A DNA stretch of 64,000 nt from Cardiocondyla obscurior (Eukaryota > Arthropoda > Insecta > Hymenoptera > Formicidae): positions 1,967,501-2,031,500 of the forward strand of contig NC_091866.1 of assembly GCF_019399895.1 (NCBI RefSeq), read 5' to 3'. Positions 1-13,391 of this stretch are shown piece by piece; the first letter of the stretch is position 1, and each line of letters starts with the position of its first letter. A program made the translations under genes and the position numbers. The notes under the pieces were generated by a model. It saw only the letters and a program-made list of their open reading frames with translations, had not been told where the DNA came from and searched no databases.

Positions 1-1927
1 TCTCGACCCTTCAACCTCTACCTCCCCCCAACGCCCCGCGCGCGTAGCCTGTCTGTCATTTCCCGCGGCGCTTCCTCCGTAGTTCACCTCGTGCAGCTTC
101 ACGCGATGATCATCGCGATATTGTACTTTATTCATATCTCAGAATAATAAAGTGCCAGCGAGGAACACGTACTAAAATTTGAACCGCCGGAATAAGCTGA
201 TAAAAACGAAGCGGGCATTTATAATTCTCGCGAAGGTACGAAATTACTCCCTGTCGTCATTTAGGCGTCGCTCCGATTTCCGATGACGCCTCTCGTGTCC
301 TCCCGGGGCTGATTCGCGGCCTCGTTATTCCTCGGGTGTTCGGATCCTACTGTTATTCGGGCGAGTAAATGCATTATCGTCGCGCACCCCACGGGTGCTT
401 CACCCCGAAAATTCTCGTTAAAAGCCGCCGCGGCAGCCACGTCGGGACGAATCATCCGCGAGTATTGGGCAACGAGATTAAGTCTGACGCCCACTTTCCG
501 ATGTTGTCTCGTATAATGGGATCGTCTTGGGGGGGACGAGATTATCTTCAACGCTAATCAGATTACGATCCGCGCCTTGGCGCGCGGCGTTTAGCTTAGC
601 GAGCCGCGTCTATATTCATTTTCGTTCACCGAGCGCATTAAAAATCATTCGCTCGGACACGCAGCGAGTGCGCTTTACAGTGGTATTAAAGCGAACGTAA
701 GTAAATTATCGTTATCCATAGAAACAACATACCGGGAGTGGAGGAGGAGAAATCCGGATTAAGTGGAAACAGCACTTAATGGCTCAGTCAGGGAGGTTCG
801 TCCGCCGGCGGTCCGGCTTTTCGAGCGGTTCTCTTTAAATTAAACCCGACACTCGCGTTATTTCTCCTATTTACGTTTCATCGTGAATTACATCGCGCGT
901 ATAGAGCCGCGACGTTAGCACGCGACGTTTTCCTTCCCTTTAAGCGCGCGGTAACGTACCGATAACAATGTCGCCGCGGCTCCGCAGCAGCGCGGTATCG
1001 GCCGCTTTGATCGGACGTACAAACTAAGCGACGAGGTAGTTAGAGACGTACGAGAGAGAAACGCCGGAGTAGTCAAAGACGTATATAACGTATCCGCCCG
1101 GCGGCGGCCGGAAGACGTGCAAGCGTGCACCGCGGAGCCCGCGTGCTGTAATTTCACACCGCAGCGCCGCGGATACAACGCGATACGCTCCACGTCGTAA
1201 CGCGCTATTTTATGCATTATTACATTAGGCGGCGCGCTCGCGATACAATAACAAACTTTACGATTGCGCGAGGCGTTGCGCGCGGAGTAAATCCGACGTA
1301 ACGTCGCATTACGTAAAATCACGTTACGTTTTCCATTAAATTGCGCAATACCGGTGCCGCCACTTACGGAACACGAGGGCGCCCGTACCTACGTACGACG
1401 CCCCCGATAAGGGCGCGGAGGGCACGCCGCGCTCCGAGACGCGAGTGACTTTTCGCCGCGGTATCGACGCGCGGCGACGTCGTCGTCTTATCAGGTCGCG
1501 CGGTATCGAGGTCGCACGGCATACGGGCACGCGAAGGACGCGGACTTTTGCGGACGATTGTATCTCGGCTCGGCATGGAGTTACCCTGAAGTGGCCCGCC
1601 TGGATATTAGGTGGCGGACTCTCGACGTAAAAAGCCGTCTCTCTTCCCCGTCGCCTTCTTCCTTCCTTCCCTCCCCCTTCCCCCCCCCCTTGAAATGCCG
1701 GCGTACGTCGCGCGCTTAAGTACCGCGCTATTTTACGGAGCGGCAGGTGCTAGAAAGTCTCGTCGTAGGCGCGGATCTCGGCGACCTCATATTACGCGCA
1801 CTCGCACCAAGACTGCCGGGTCGAGAAGGCGAAAAAGAAAGAACGGAGAAATGCATTCGTTATCAGAAGCCCTCTCGACGACTCTTAATCTAATTCCCGA
1901 CCCGAACGGAGATGAGAGACGCGTTCA

Positions 1928-1961
1928 AACAGAAAAAAAGAAAAAAAAGAAAAAAAAAAGA
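1928..1961. repeat. A/G-rich repeat
   Basis: GAAAAAAA-type units, simple repeat. A T/C tract lies about 240 bp upstream at 1648-1692. Confidence 0.8.
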
Positions 1962-3989
1962 AGTGCGTTCCGCCGCTGTTACTGAGCTAGTTCTCATACA
2001 AGTGTGTCCCACGAGAATCGAATCGCCATTAACGGGCTCGGGGCATAAACGCAGGTTCGGAAAGTAGTTCTCTCGAGATCGATGTAACAGTATGCAGATG
2101 GAACTGATAGGCGCATCTATTATTGAATAGAATTGAAGCTCGCACAAACGCTGAGAAATTGTTTGATAGGTAGAAGCAGATAGGTAGCGACTCGACAACG
2201 ACAGGCACTGCCGCTGATGTCAGCGATAAAGATAACGCTGGAATTACACACCGCGAACGTGTAGGCACGAAAATAACCTAACTGCATAATTATAGATAAG
2301 CGGAACAAAAGAGGCCGGAACTTTTCTGAAGATGCGCTCGATTATTTAAGCCGCCGTTTATAAGCGGCCTCGTGTGCGATATACAAATTTTTGCGACACG
2401 CGAAATTGAACGATTCAAGTAATCGATAATCGCTTCTCTGATGCACATTATTTAAACTCCAGGTAATTTAAGAAATAAGCAAATAAATATATAAATAAGT
2501 AAATACGCGCGAGGAAACGGTATTACGTTATTTGTTCAGAATAAAATCTTTTAAATAGCGAGTTAAAACATTGGCGCTATTTTAAGCAATTGTTTCCACG
2601 GAATTCTTATTTAAATTCCACGTTCGCGGCCGTCGTTGACGAGGTGCAGTGTTTTAGCGAGCAAAGGAAGAGGGGTTTTGTGCTCGGGCGGGAGTGCATC
2701 GTGCTCGACGTTTCGCGGAGCGGAAACCAAGATGTAGCCTCGTGTAATGTATAGCCGTGCCCGGCGAATGCACAGTTCCGAGCGGCATTCTCGGCGATGG
2801 CCTAGGTAGGTAGAACTTGGTGCGTGAGGTACGGACCGGGCACGATTTCCAGGCGAGTCAAACGTAGGTACGTCCGGCATATATACTGCCGGCGCGCATC
2901 GATAAAGGGAGAGACCGTGGCAAAGGCTAGGCTGCCACCACGGTCCGCTCCCGGCTATCGTGGCATGGCGCCATAGAGCGGGTTAGACGACCGCTTTGCC
3001 GTGCTAATTGCGCGATATATATTTGCTCCGCGCGATACCACCTCATTAATGAATTTCACCGTTCTGAAGATCGAATAATTACACTCAACCGGAGGAACAA
3101 CGCCAGTTATCAGACGCACACGCGTCGCGGGCACGCGCTCGAAGTTTAACATCGAACCGTATATCCTTTGTGCTCGTCCAAATCCTTTCGCCGTTTAACG
3201 TGAGTCACGGGCGCCGCATTTCGCTACATTTAAGAGCGCGAGCGCACCTCTCGCCCGCCCGACGGCATGGTTGCATGTTAGAAAGTAGTCCTCTCGAGCG
3301 GGCGGAGTGTACGTTACGAGGCGGAGGGCTTAATTGCATAATTGCATGTCTGAAATTGTGTGGGTGAATAATCCGGCGATGCCGGCGCGCGTGCTTAGCG
3401 GGTCGACTCGAAAATATACTGAAACGAGCGATGGGGCGTATACAGGCTGTTACATAGATCGCGTCATTAGTACGGTACAAATGGCTCATTTATCCGCGCT
3501 CTCGCAGATGGAGGAGCCGATTGTCCCTATCGCGCGATCTCCCTTTTTCATCCCCGTCCTCCCGCAAAAAAATTTTAACGTCCCGCCGCACGCCATGGGC
3601 CAATATCGCCTCCGATGGTGGACAGTTTACGAACCTATCGCGTGATTGAATAGCCACTTTAAAGTTACGCCCGCGACACGGAAGCGGGAGAAAGTTGCGG
3701 GGGAAAGTTTTCCCATCGTCTTCGGAATTTTTTTTAAAGGAGCGATCGGGAAAGAGCGGACGCCTGTAAAATGCGTTCGACGTGCGCCAACTTTTCGAAT
3801 ATTCCTCGGAAGGACCAGGGGCAGCCGCGAGAATCACTTAAGGACGATAAGCCCAAAGCGCGACATCGACTAAGTCGGACACGCGGCGAATTCTATACGT
3901 GAACCTTCCAATTAAGCAAGCGGCAGTCGGTGACGCGAATGTATTCGCGCGGAAATTAATTAGCGGCGATGAATAATTAAATCCACGGG

Positions 3990-4022
3990 GAGAAAGAAAG
4001 AGAGAGAGAGAGAAAGAAAGAG
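3990..4022. repeat. (GA)n/(GAAA)n repeat
   Basis: GAGAAAGAAAGAGAGAGAGA type purine run, simple repeat. Confidence 0.85.
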
Positions 4023-7000
4023 ACCGTGGAAATCGCGAATTTCGCGTTTTTACGAGAACGTCGGCAGTTCGATAAACTCTTCCTGGCTTTAATTCGCCCA
4101 TTCGCATCGCCGGGTCGGACATGTTGAACATGTGAAGCGGCAGGTATTTTTCTAAGATTTATTTTTCGCAATTAATGTCCGTCTCTTGTGCGTGCGAAAC
4201 GTGATTATTATGAACGTCCGGCGCAGCGCGGTTTCTCCCGGAATTTCGGAAAACACGGTACCCGAGGTATTTATGCTCGTCGAGTTACCTCCGCGAAGAA
4301 ACGTGACCTCCTCCTTTCCTTCCGTCGTCGTGTTTCAAACGTCCATCAGCGGCGACGTAATTGAACTGGGAAACGCAGTCGCGGCGACGTGAAAGACTCT
4401 CCGCTTTTGAGCGCGGATGTCGCGATTTTCGCGGAAGCCCTCGCGTTTGATCGTCTCGAAAGTTTACACGAGTTTTCCATCATCCTTTTCATTTTCCCGT
4501 CGGCGTCGCCCAACGAATTCAATTCGCGCGCGTATTCTCCGCGTGCCGAAGCGAGGAGATTCACGGCCGATAGACAGTACGCCGGCAATTTATCGAAACC
4601 CATTAAACTACCTTTACGACTCGTCTTTACAACGCTCTGCGACGCGCCCGCACTGCAAACGCAAATATCACTTATTACGCATCGTTAGAAAACGACTCGA
4701 AGGTGTTCGAAGAGCTCCTTAATATTTTTCGATAATCGATATGCACGAAAACGTGTTCTAGAAACGTTGAGTTTAATATTAAAAATGCTGTAAAAGATAA
4801 AAAAAAAAAATATTATGACAAAAGAGATGAATATTAACGACACGCGCCACGAGAATCGAACGCACAGGTTAAACAATGGAATTCATATTCGTGGTTACAC
4901 ATTTGCCTCACGCAGGTGTAAATAGATTCAGGCCCGAGCACCCATTATCGGATTTACTCGCGTCATTACGAATGCAAGGACTCTATTTAAAAATTACGCG
5001 CAAACGAACGAGAGTACGCGATACGGGGCGTTGCCGACGTAACCGTCCGCCGACATTCGCAGGCGCGTTTTAAACGGCTGCGTGATTTTTTATAAGCATT
5101 AAATTGCCGCTCGCGAACACGCTCCAGTTGTCCATCGACGTAAATCCCATGTGCGACATACATGCATTATTTATCACCCGCCACACGCTAGCGAGGCTGC
5201 ACACAGCCGGCTCGTATCACATTCGGCAACACGGATCGCTCTGTGGCCCAAGTTTATGGCTTGTGGAAGCCCCTATAATGAGATCCTCCGCCCCAGATAA
5301 TAATAACTTAATGCCTCGTCGCGCAGCTCTAAGGTGCGAGGGGGTAAATGGCACGAAGGGCTGCGTAGGGACTCCGCTTGGCCTTTTTTAAAAACCGCGC
5401 TGCCTGCGTACGTGCTCCATTACGAAACGACAAAACTTCATAATTCCGCCCGGCGGCGACTTACGTGCCGTGAAATTAATTCTCGGGTTGATTCTTAAAT
5501 TCGTTCTCGCTCTCTACGCGTCGGATTGCAGCCGAACGATCCGCCGTCTCTTCGTCTCGATAATAAAACGAAAGCCGGGCGTTACGAATTGTTCTATGCA
5601 CCGCCCGGGCGTGTATCGCGGCTTTCCCGGGGAATATCCGTGTATCAGTCGTACAAAATTAATCACGCTGGAGGCAGCGTTGTAGCCCGCAACATTACCT
5701 CACTTATAATTATTCGCGCTGCACGCACTCGTTACACGCGGAAATATGATATATTACAGTGCACTTAAGCGCGTTATACGCGCAGCCTATCGTTATTACG
5801 GGAGAGCGACTATTTCAATTGCCGCATATAATAGATCGCCATTGTCATCGTGCCCGCGACATTACGCTAGTTTCATTAACGAGAGAATGCAACGCAATAA
5901 GACATGTAGAATATAAAGCGACGGGGAAGGTGCAGCTTGAGACGATACGACGCGATAATCGCGACGCGAACAATCAAGAGGAATATATCACGTGATTATC
6001 CAATATTACGTTATTAATCCCGCCAGCCATCTAAGGCGTCATCGACGATCAAGCGGATATTCACGGCGGCTATTACGAGCCCTGGAAATTCCGACGGTCA
6101 TTAGACACACGCGGCATTGGCGACGTGTGTCGCGTCAAAAGGGAACGATGCAATAAGAACGGGCGATCGTTTGACGCATCCGCGAATTGCGCTTGTTCGA
6201 CGAACCGACGGCGGATTCTAGCGGCAACTCTCACGAAGGTTCGCGCGTGGATGATGAACCTCTCGCGCGGGGGAGAAAGGGTGAATAACCCGGGCGCGCA
6301 ATCTGCGAACACCGCGGTCCCGTGAATCGTGTGCATGTGCAGCGAAAAACTTTTCGGTATCGCGGCCGCGGCTGTGTGGCACTGGGCCCCTGCGGCCATG
6401 CGCCGGCTATCGATCCGGTTTCTCTCCCGTCCGCGTTTTCCCCCCGCGTCCGCGCGATAGCCGCACGAACAAGAGCGCCCGGAGTATTTTGTTTCGCAAA
6501 ACGCCTGGTAAAACAAGCGCCGAGAAGAAACTAACGGCGTAACGTAGTCGGGAGGAAGGTGAACGATCGGATCGATTTTATTATATTCGGCGGCGGAAAA
6601 ATCTCCCCCTCTTTATCATCCCCCGCGCCGCTGGAGCGTGATAAAATCGCGCGAGATGGACCGTGACGTAACGAGAGGAAGAAACGTTACGGGCAGCGTC
6701 TTGTCTCGTCGAACGTCAACCGCGGGTAGACGAAATTAATTGGTACCGTTATTGTCGCGATGTGAAAATTATTTTAGCAACATTAACAAACGAATCTGGC
6801 ACGAAGCACATGTATAGTCTCGTAGTGTTTAAATAATAAAGGTAACTTGAGAAAGGTAAAGACGCGGAATGCGTCTGTAAATAGCGCGGTAATTAGGCGA
6901 GGAGTGTATCCAAGGGTTATTGTCAGCCGCGTCTAATGTCAGAAGCAATTTAGGAGGAAAATGAGAGGGCGCGCAAAAACCGTCGGACCCCCGAGAACAC

Positions 7001-10000
7001 GCAAAGTGGAGGGGCGGGAGAAAGAAAGGGAGAATTGCAGCTGCCGCGCGACCCTCACAATGATCGAGTATCCGGTGACCTGGTCCCGTTCTCTCTCTCT
7101 CTTCCTCTCTTTTTCATCCGTGAACAGAGACTCATCTCATGCCGGACACGAAACCCGGCGAGTCGTGTAATGGCGAGCACGCGAGGTGCGAGAACAACGC
7201 GTGGATTTTTGGCAGCTTGAGAAATTACGGGGCGCAATCTCGCCACGTTCTCGCCTCGGACGGCCCTTAGGGCCGACGGTCCGGATCATCATTCGGCACG
7301 TGTCTAACGCGCGCGTTACGTGCCGATGTCGCAGGACAGCGATCGCAAATGGAACGAGGTCATACGTACGCCTTCCGCTTATGTCACGTAGCCCGATAAA
7401 CTGGAGAGTGCGCCACGAAGTAATTTAGCCCTTCTCCGACGACTGCCATGCGGTCGCAATTCGAAAGAGATGTAACTATTTCCTCGTGAGGTCAGTTTGA
7501 CGTCGATCGTAAATGGCGTCACGTTTCACGTACGACGGCGAGTACGATCGCGAGGGGTTGTAAAGCGTTGGGAAAATAACAACGACTTTCGCCTCGACTA
7601 TTTCTATCCTTTGCGTTCAAATGCTGCTCGCGATCGCGGAAAATTTTTTTCGCCCAAACGAGAACGCTCTGTAGCTTTCCCTTTTTTTTTTTCTTCTTCT
7701 TTTCTTTCTTCCTCGTTTGCAGTTGCGTTTTAAATGCATTGCGGTCCGAGCGACGCCGCTTCCAAAAGATCGTAAACAAAAGGTCGAGCGGACTCGCTGA
7801 CGCGGAAAACGACGTCGCGGTGAAGCGCTCGCTCTCGATTTGATCGGAGATCAACGGGATTTAATTTTCAAACCGTTTAACGTCGAAAGTTAAAAACTTG
7901 CCGTGCGAGCGATGCTCCTCCGTCAAGATTCCGCGGAACTCAATTACACTCGTGATTGAATCCGTGATTGGAACGATCTTCAGTTCAGAGAGATCACCGC
8001 CACGTATAAGGAGACAGCCGCTTCAAATCCAGCCTGCTCGAAGAAATTAACTCGCCGCCGCTTCGTTAGCGAGGCGATGAACAAAGGCGGAGAACGAAGA
8101 TCCGTAATTACGTGCGGTCAGTTTGTTTTGAATTAAAATCTCGCAGATTTCTATACGTCGCGCCGTGATACGCGTATAAGTTAATATGCACTTCGAATGG
8201 AATTACGACAACACTACGCGGAATCCGCTTGCGGGCTGCTTGGACGAACTCGCGGCATGCGGAACATGAATTTGAGCAGCCGCACCGACGTGATTAACGT
8301 CCGTTCTCGTTAAAAACATCGCGTTATCCGTTTAATGAGTTTACATTGTGTCTTAGAACGAACCGAAGTGCCCCAAGCGATCGTCCGCGCGCGTCGGATG
8401 CAAATTTTCAATTACGACTTGTCAGGACCGACTATTACCCTCGGTGCTCTACCGTGAAATTAGAAAAGAACGGCCGTCCGCGTGCCGCTCTACCTGCATG
8501 AATGCCGCATTATAAAAGCGATCGAAAGAACGTGGACCGAAAAAGATCGGCGGAGGGGGAAAGAAAAAAAAAAAAGGGAGATTTCCGTTACATCTCCAAC
8601 TTCAGATTTTTAACAAAAATAAATTAATATGCGCTTAACCACTCAGGGCGGCGGAGAGTATCTCGCGACGTTCATTCGGTTGACAGAACCGTCGTAAAAT
8701 ATGATTTTGTGTTTCCTTTTTCCGTTCGGTTTCCCGGAAAATATTCCGCGCAGACGGAATTTTGTCGCGGCTGGATCCCTTAGGTAAAAAGAAATATGTA
8801 TGTCGCGATGCGTAAAAGGCAGATTCGACCACGTGCGTGGCATTCTTTGCTTCTTCCGAGAGGCTCGCGATCTGCATAGGTATCATTTAAGGGCGCGATA
8901 TATCACTCCCGCGGCCAGCCGGCGGCACGGTGAATCATTCGCCAGGCCCGATAAATTGTTTCCTCCCGCGACTCTCTCTCGAGGAACGCTTTCGAAAAAA
9001 CCCTCGCGCAGCTTCTTTCCCATGTCAAACGACGGCGTTACGTACCCTTTATGTCGAAACCGGTGGCCGATCTCGTCTTACGATACGAAATGGCTCTTGC
9101 AGAATGGCTCGTAAAAATCCTATTAAACGATAAATTAAAATTTTATTGCAGGCTCTCGATAGGCCCTCAAGCTCAATACAAGCTGCTATATAAGCGTAAG
9201 GTACTGCGATCGTTGTCCCAACAACCCTCCTCCTCTCCCTCAAAATGTATTGAATAATCTCATTAAAATCGAATACGAACCGTTTTATATAGATGCACGA
9301 ACGTGATTGAAATACAAATTTTTCCTACGGAAGTTCGATCTCGGATGAATCTCGGGAGAGAAATTGTAGGTGGGTTCAATTAGCCTGTGCGTGTGCTGCA
9401 AATGCCGAGGTGTTCCGTTAATTTTTGAAGAACCGACAGAGACCCGCGGCGGTAAAAGATGTATACGAATTTTGTACCGTCGTCATAAATCAAATCTTAT
9501 CTTTTTCTTCTTTACCTCAACAGTAAACCGGTTATCTGATTCGCGTATACTACGTACGTGCTGCATTATATACATACAAATCTCACCCGCACACGGATCT
9601 CGTACGTATTTGTCTTTACGGGGAGCACTTCTGGAAATACCGATCGCTTCGCGATACTCGGTTTTTGCGCTTCGCAATACCGTCGGGTAACCGTTCATTC
9701 TCTTCCTCGCGATTTTCAGCGTACGAAACGGCAACGGGTATTCGAATGGAGCCTTCAACCGAAATCCAAGATCAGATTCGCGACACGCGCCGTCTATCCC
9801 TATTTTGATTCAAGACGTACCGGCGTGTTTCGCTCCAAGGCGTTTCTTGAAGCGGCGATTGACTGCAGATATTCGTCTTTCCGCTTTCTCTTCCCTCTGC
9901 ACGTTATGCTCCTTATCCTTGCCCGGCGCACGTTTCTCGAGCACGAAGAGAAACCCCCCCTTTACCCCGCCTTTCTCCCCGCGTTGTAAAATCCGAGCGA

Positions 10001-13000
10001 GGTCGTGCGATTTTTCCAAAGAGGGATTCGTCCAAGCTGATGATCCCCAAAAGCAGATAAAATCAGCGGAGGTATATAGACATATATGGTACATGTTAGG
10101 TGCACACATATCGGAAAGAGAGGCGCGCGCTTTCGACAGGAACAGTAAAGTAGAGTAAATTAGATTTGACGATCTCTCGGGTACAACAAATCTGCTCTTG
10201 ATCTTTGATACGGCTTACTTATGCCATTATATCCCCGTGAATCACAGAACTGTTGTGCGATATGTTGAATCCCCCGTGTTCTCCCTTACGTAAAATCACG
10301 CCGCTCGATCTCGAAAGGTTAAACAAATGTCTTCATCGACGTGCGGACCTTTGTCGATTCGCGCTATTTAAACCCTTACGAGATTTAAAATTGCAAAAAG
10401 CGAGGAATTGTTAATTAAAAAAATATAATAATTAATAATAATAATTAAATAATAACAATTAATCTCTTTTTTTCCGCGGTAGCTGAACATTAAACTGCGT
10501 AAAAAATGCACGCCGACCGACGTATGTGTATTCAGTCGTAAAATTTTCAAACGCTCTCTCCGAACTAATCGCGGTCTCTACCGCAGCGTGCATTCATCGC
10601 GGAGACACGTTCATTTTCCGAGGACATCTTACAACATGAGCGAAGCGACAAATGTTGCTTCCCACAACGGTTTGTCGATAGTTCGGCGAGAGTTCCGCCG
10701 CAGTTGCAGATGTGTTTATTACAGTTCACGTTCGACGGTGGCGCGCAAAATCTCGGTCTGCTTACGAAGAAAGTCTAGCCCCGCAGTCTTTTCGCGATTC
10801 GGTCAGCTGTTTCGCACGCGCACAATGGCACAATGCGAGAATTCCCTCTCTCTTTCCCCGATATGTGGATTTTTATAATAAAATTTCTCTCCGCCACGTC
10901 TTTATCTCTTTTCTTTTTTTTTTATATAACATTATGCGTAACTTTATTACACGATGCAACGACGTTTCGCAGTGCGAACTTCAATATTTATGAAACTTTT
11001 CACTTCAGCAAAAGTCGGGGATTTCTTGATGGTACGAGAGCGATTAAAAGTTCCGCTGTACACGTTTTTAACAAATATACACACTTGCAAATTGTATCAA
11101 GCTATTAAAGATAAATATTTTACGTTTTTATTACAAATGTTTGATTATTCCATTAAAAAAAAAAAAAAAGAAAAATAGAAATGCATTCTTAAAATTTGCC
11201 AAGATGTTTAGTCGACAGGAAAGCTCCGGAACAAATTCTACGCGTACGGGATAATAATGATAATTCATGCGACTTAAATATTTGATCGAGCTGAATGTGA
11301 AATCTTACACCGCGCTATCAAAAGTTTGGTACGAGCGTGATAAGAGGATTTACCTAACGCCATCCTCTTTGCTTTCAGCGTGAGGGCCCGTGCAGGCAAA
11401 CTTTGGAAACTTTGTGTTATCTATAACATCCGGAAGAGATGATTTAAATCGAATAAGTACGCGCGATACTTCACGTGAAGAGTTGGGCAACTCTTTCCGC
11501 GATTCGAGGAGACCCTGCTCCGCGGAAAAATTCATAGCGCAAATTACTTCTCCCCGAGAAATTCAAGCCGCCGCGGGACGATCCCGCTCGAAGACGGTGT
11601 TCTCGTTTAACCGGGTGACGCGATATACGTAACAGGCACTTTTTTCTGTCGCAGCTTTACGTTAAGTTGGATTAATGTTACATAGGAGCGAAACTGAGAA
11701 ACATGATTCTTTAACCGAGCGCGCGAGCTTAACGTATTAAACGACGGAACTTTTCTTGCCCGTAAGGCGAGTCGTTGAGATTTCACAAAGCCCTTGCCTC
11801 CTTTCGCGCCCTCCTCCTCCCCCGGCGTGTGAACCGGCTTCCCGTTTGATCGCCGATTCTCTTTCGTTATCGCTATCCTAGCCAGTTCATTAATCAACCG
11901 CTGCATTCGGACGGCGCTCAAACGGAAACGGACTCGTATACTTTTTCCGGTCACCGTGCAAATATCTAGCACCTTTGTGCCAACATTTTTATTTAACGGA
12001 GGGAGAAGGGAAAGAAAAGGAGAGATAACAATTGCTACTGGTTCTTTCACCCGAGTCACAACTCAAAAGAAATGCACTATTAATTATATGGAAACCAGAA
12101 AGAAAAATCGAAGGAATCCCGCGCAATAGTATTAAGCCAGTTTAGAGCGACTTTGCCTCTCCGCTCAATTTGAATGCACTTTAAACCGCGACTTTATGGT
12201 CGTTCGGGGGCCGCCGCGCGACATCCCAATATAAGTATTCTACCGCGGTAATATTACAGGTCGCAGACACAACGGCACGATACGAATTCGCAGGATCCAA
12301 TCTGGGAGATGCTACTTGCGCCGTCGCGTACCACTCGGCCCGGGGTCCGCCGGCGTTCTCCAATCCTCAAACAATGCTACGGCGCTTTTCATTTCCTCCG
12401 TCTTCGAAAGTGCCCCTTTTTGCAGGCAATTTTCTTCGAGCATTGTTTGATCGCTTATTCTCTTTGGCCCGTTATTATCCTCCCGCCTCGATATATAATG
12501 CAACTGTCGCTTCGAGTACCGCGCGCGCACACCCGATGTAATCCCATTTCGCCGGGGAATTGGGTCGCGATTCGCGAAATTTTTTCCCCGCCCGCCTTCG
12601 TCGTTCGACTTCTTCGTTCGCCGCAAAATCTCGGGGCGCGTCCGCGGACCGCTCGAAATTGTGACATTCCGCGGGAAGAAGCAGAATATCCGGACGCGGT
12701 TTAATTTTTCGAGGCTGCGTCGCAAAACACGCCGCGCGCTCGCGGGTTAAGCCGAGAAAAATATTCGAGGAAGAATGCGGGCTTTTGATACGACGTCTCA
12801 CTCGGCACGGTCCTCGCTTTTATTATGCACTCGTATAATGCATTCTCTCTACGCTTCGTCGTAGATTACCGTGAGTTGCGGGGGGGTGACTTTTGCCCTG
12901 TTCACGTCAAGCGTTTATTGCGCGTGATTCGCGCGGGAATTGCCGCCACCGCGATCGAAAGTGCGTCGCTACGCGTGAAAGTAGGGTCCTCTCATCAATC

Positions 13001-13312
13001 GCTCCGTCGATATTAAATTTTTGACAGCGCAAAGGCCTGCGCGTGCTACTCGCGATCTCCCTTTTTCTTCCCGTGCTCGTTGCTATCTTCGAGGACGGGT
13101 AAGAACACTATAGTGCACTCAACCGGAATTCCCGCCTTCAACTCCGAGCCAGATTTACGTTTCGCACGATTCGCCACAAATCCGTCTTATTCGAGACGAG
13201 AGAACGTTTCCCCGCCGCGCGTCTCCACCGAGAGCGTGTCTCGAGAGCCTCGATAGTCTGCAGACTGCCGTCCCCGCGTTGCACGTACGTTTGATCGGTG
13301 ATTTCTCTCGCT

Positions 13313-13391
13313 TCTTTTTCTTCTTCTTATTTTTTTTTTTTTTCTTCTCTCTACTCTCGCCTCCCTCGTCCCCTCTCTCTTTCTCTCCCGT
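13313..13391. repeat. Pyrimidine tract with T14 core
   Basis: TTTTTCTTCTTCTTA followed by a T run and CT-rich sequence. It resembles an acceptor tract but is much too long and no convincing exon follows. Confidence 0.8.

Larger units (their letters stand above)
1..13000. other. Non-coding DNA, no gene supported
   Basis: CG-rich stretches (for example 900-1620, 6080-6720, 12300-13000) alternate with AT-rich ones (2340-2620, 10390-10470, 11040-11180). The open frames are short or arginine/serine-rich and have no matching splice signals. Small features seen: a GCCGC/GCGGC hairpin at about 2349-2368, a CGGCCC-TTA-GGGCCG hairpin at 7261-7275, and A or T runs at 4797-4810, 7680-7712, 8561-8577 and 11155-11175. 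Confidence 0.6.

Noticed and set aside
4840..4880. GTTCGATTCTCGTGG on the minus strand, like a tRNA T-loop (B box)
   Set aside because: No A box or foldable cloverleaf lies at the right distance.
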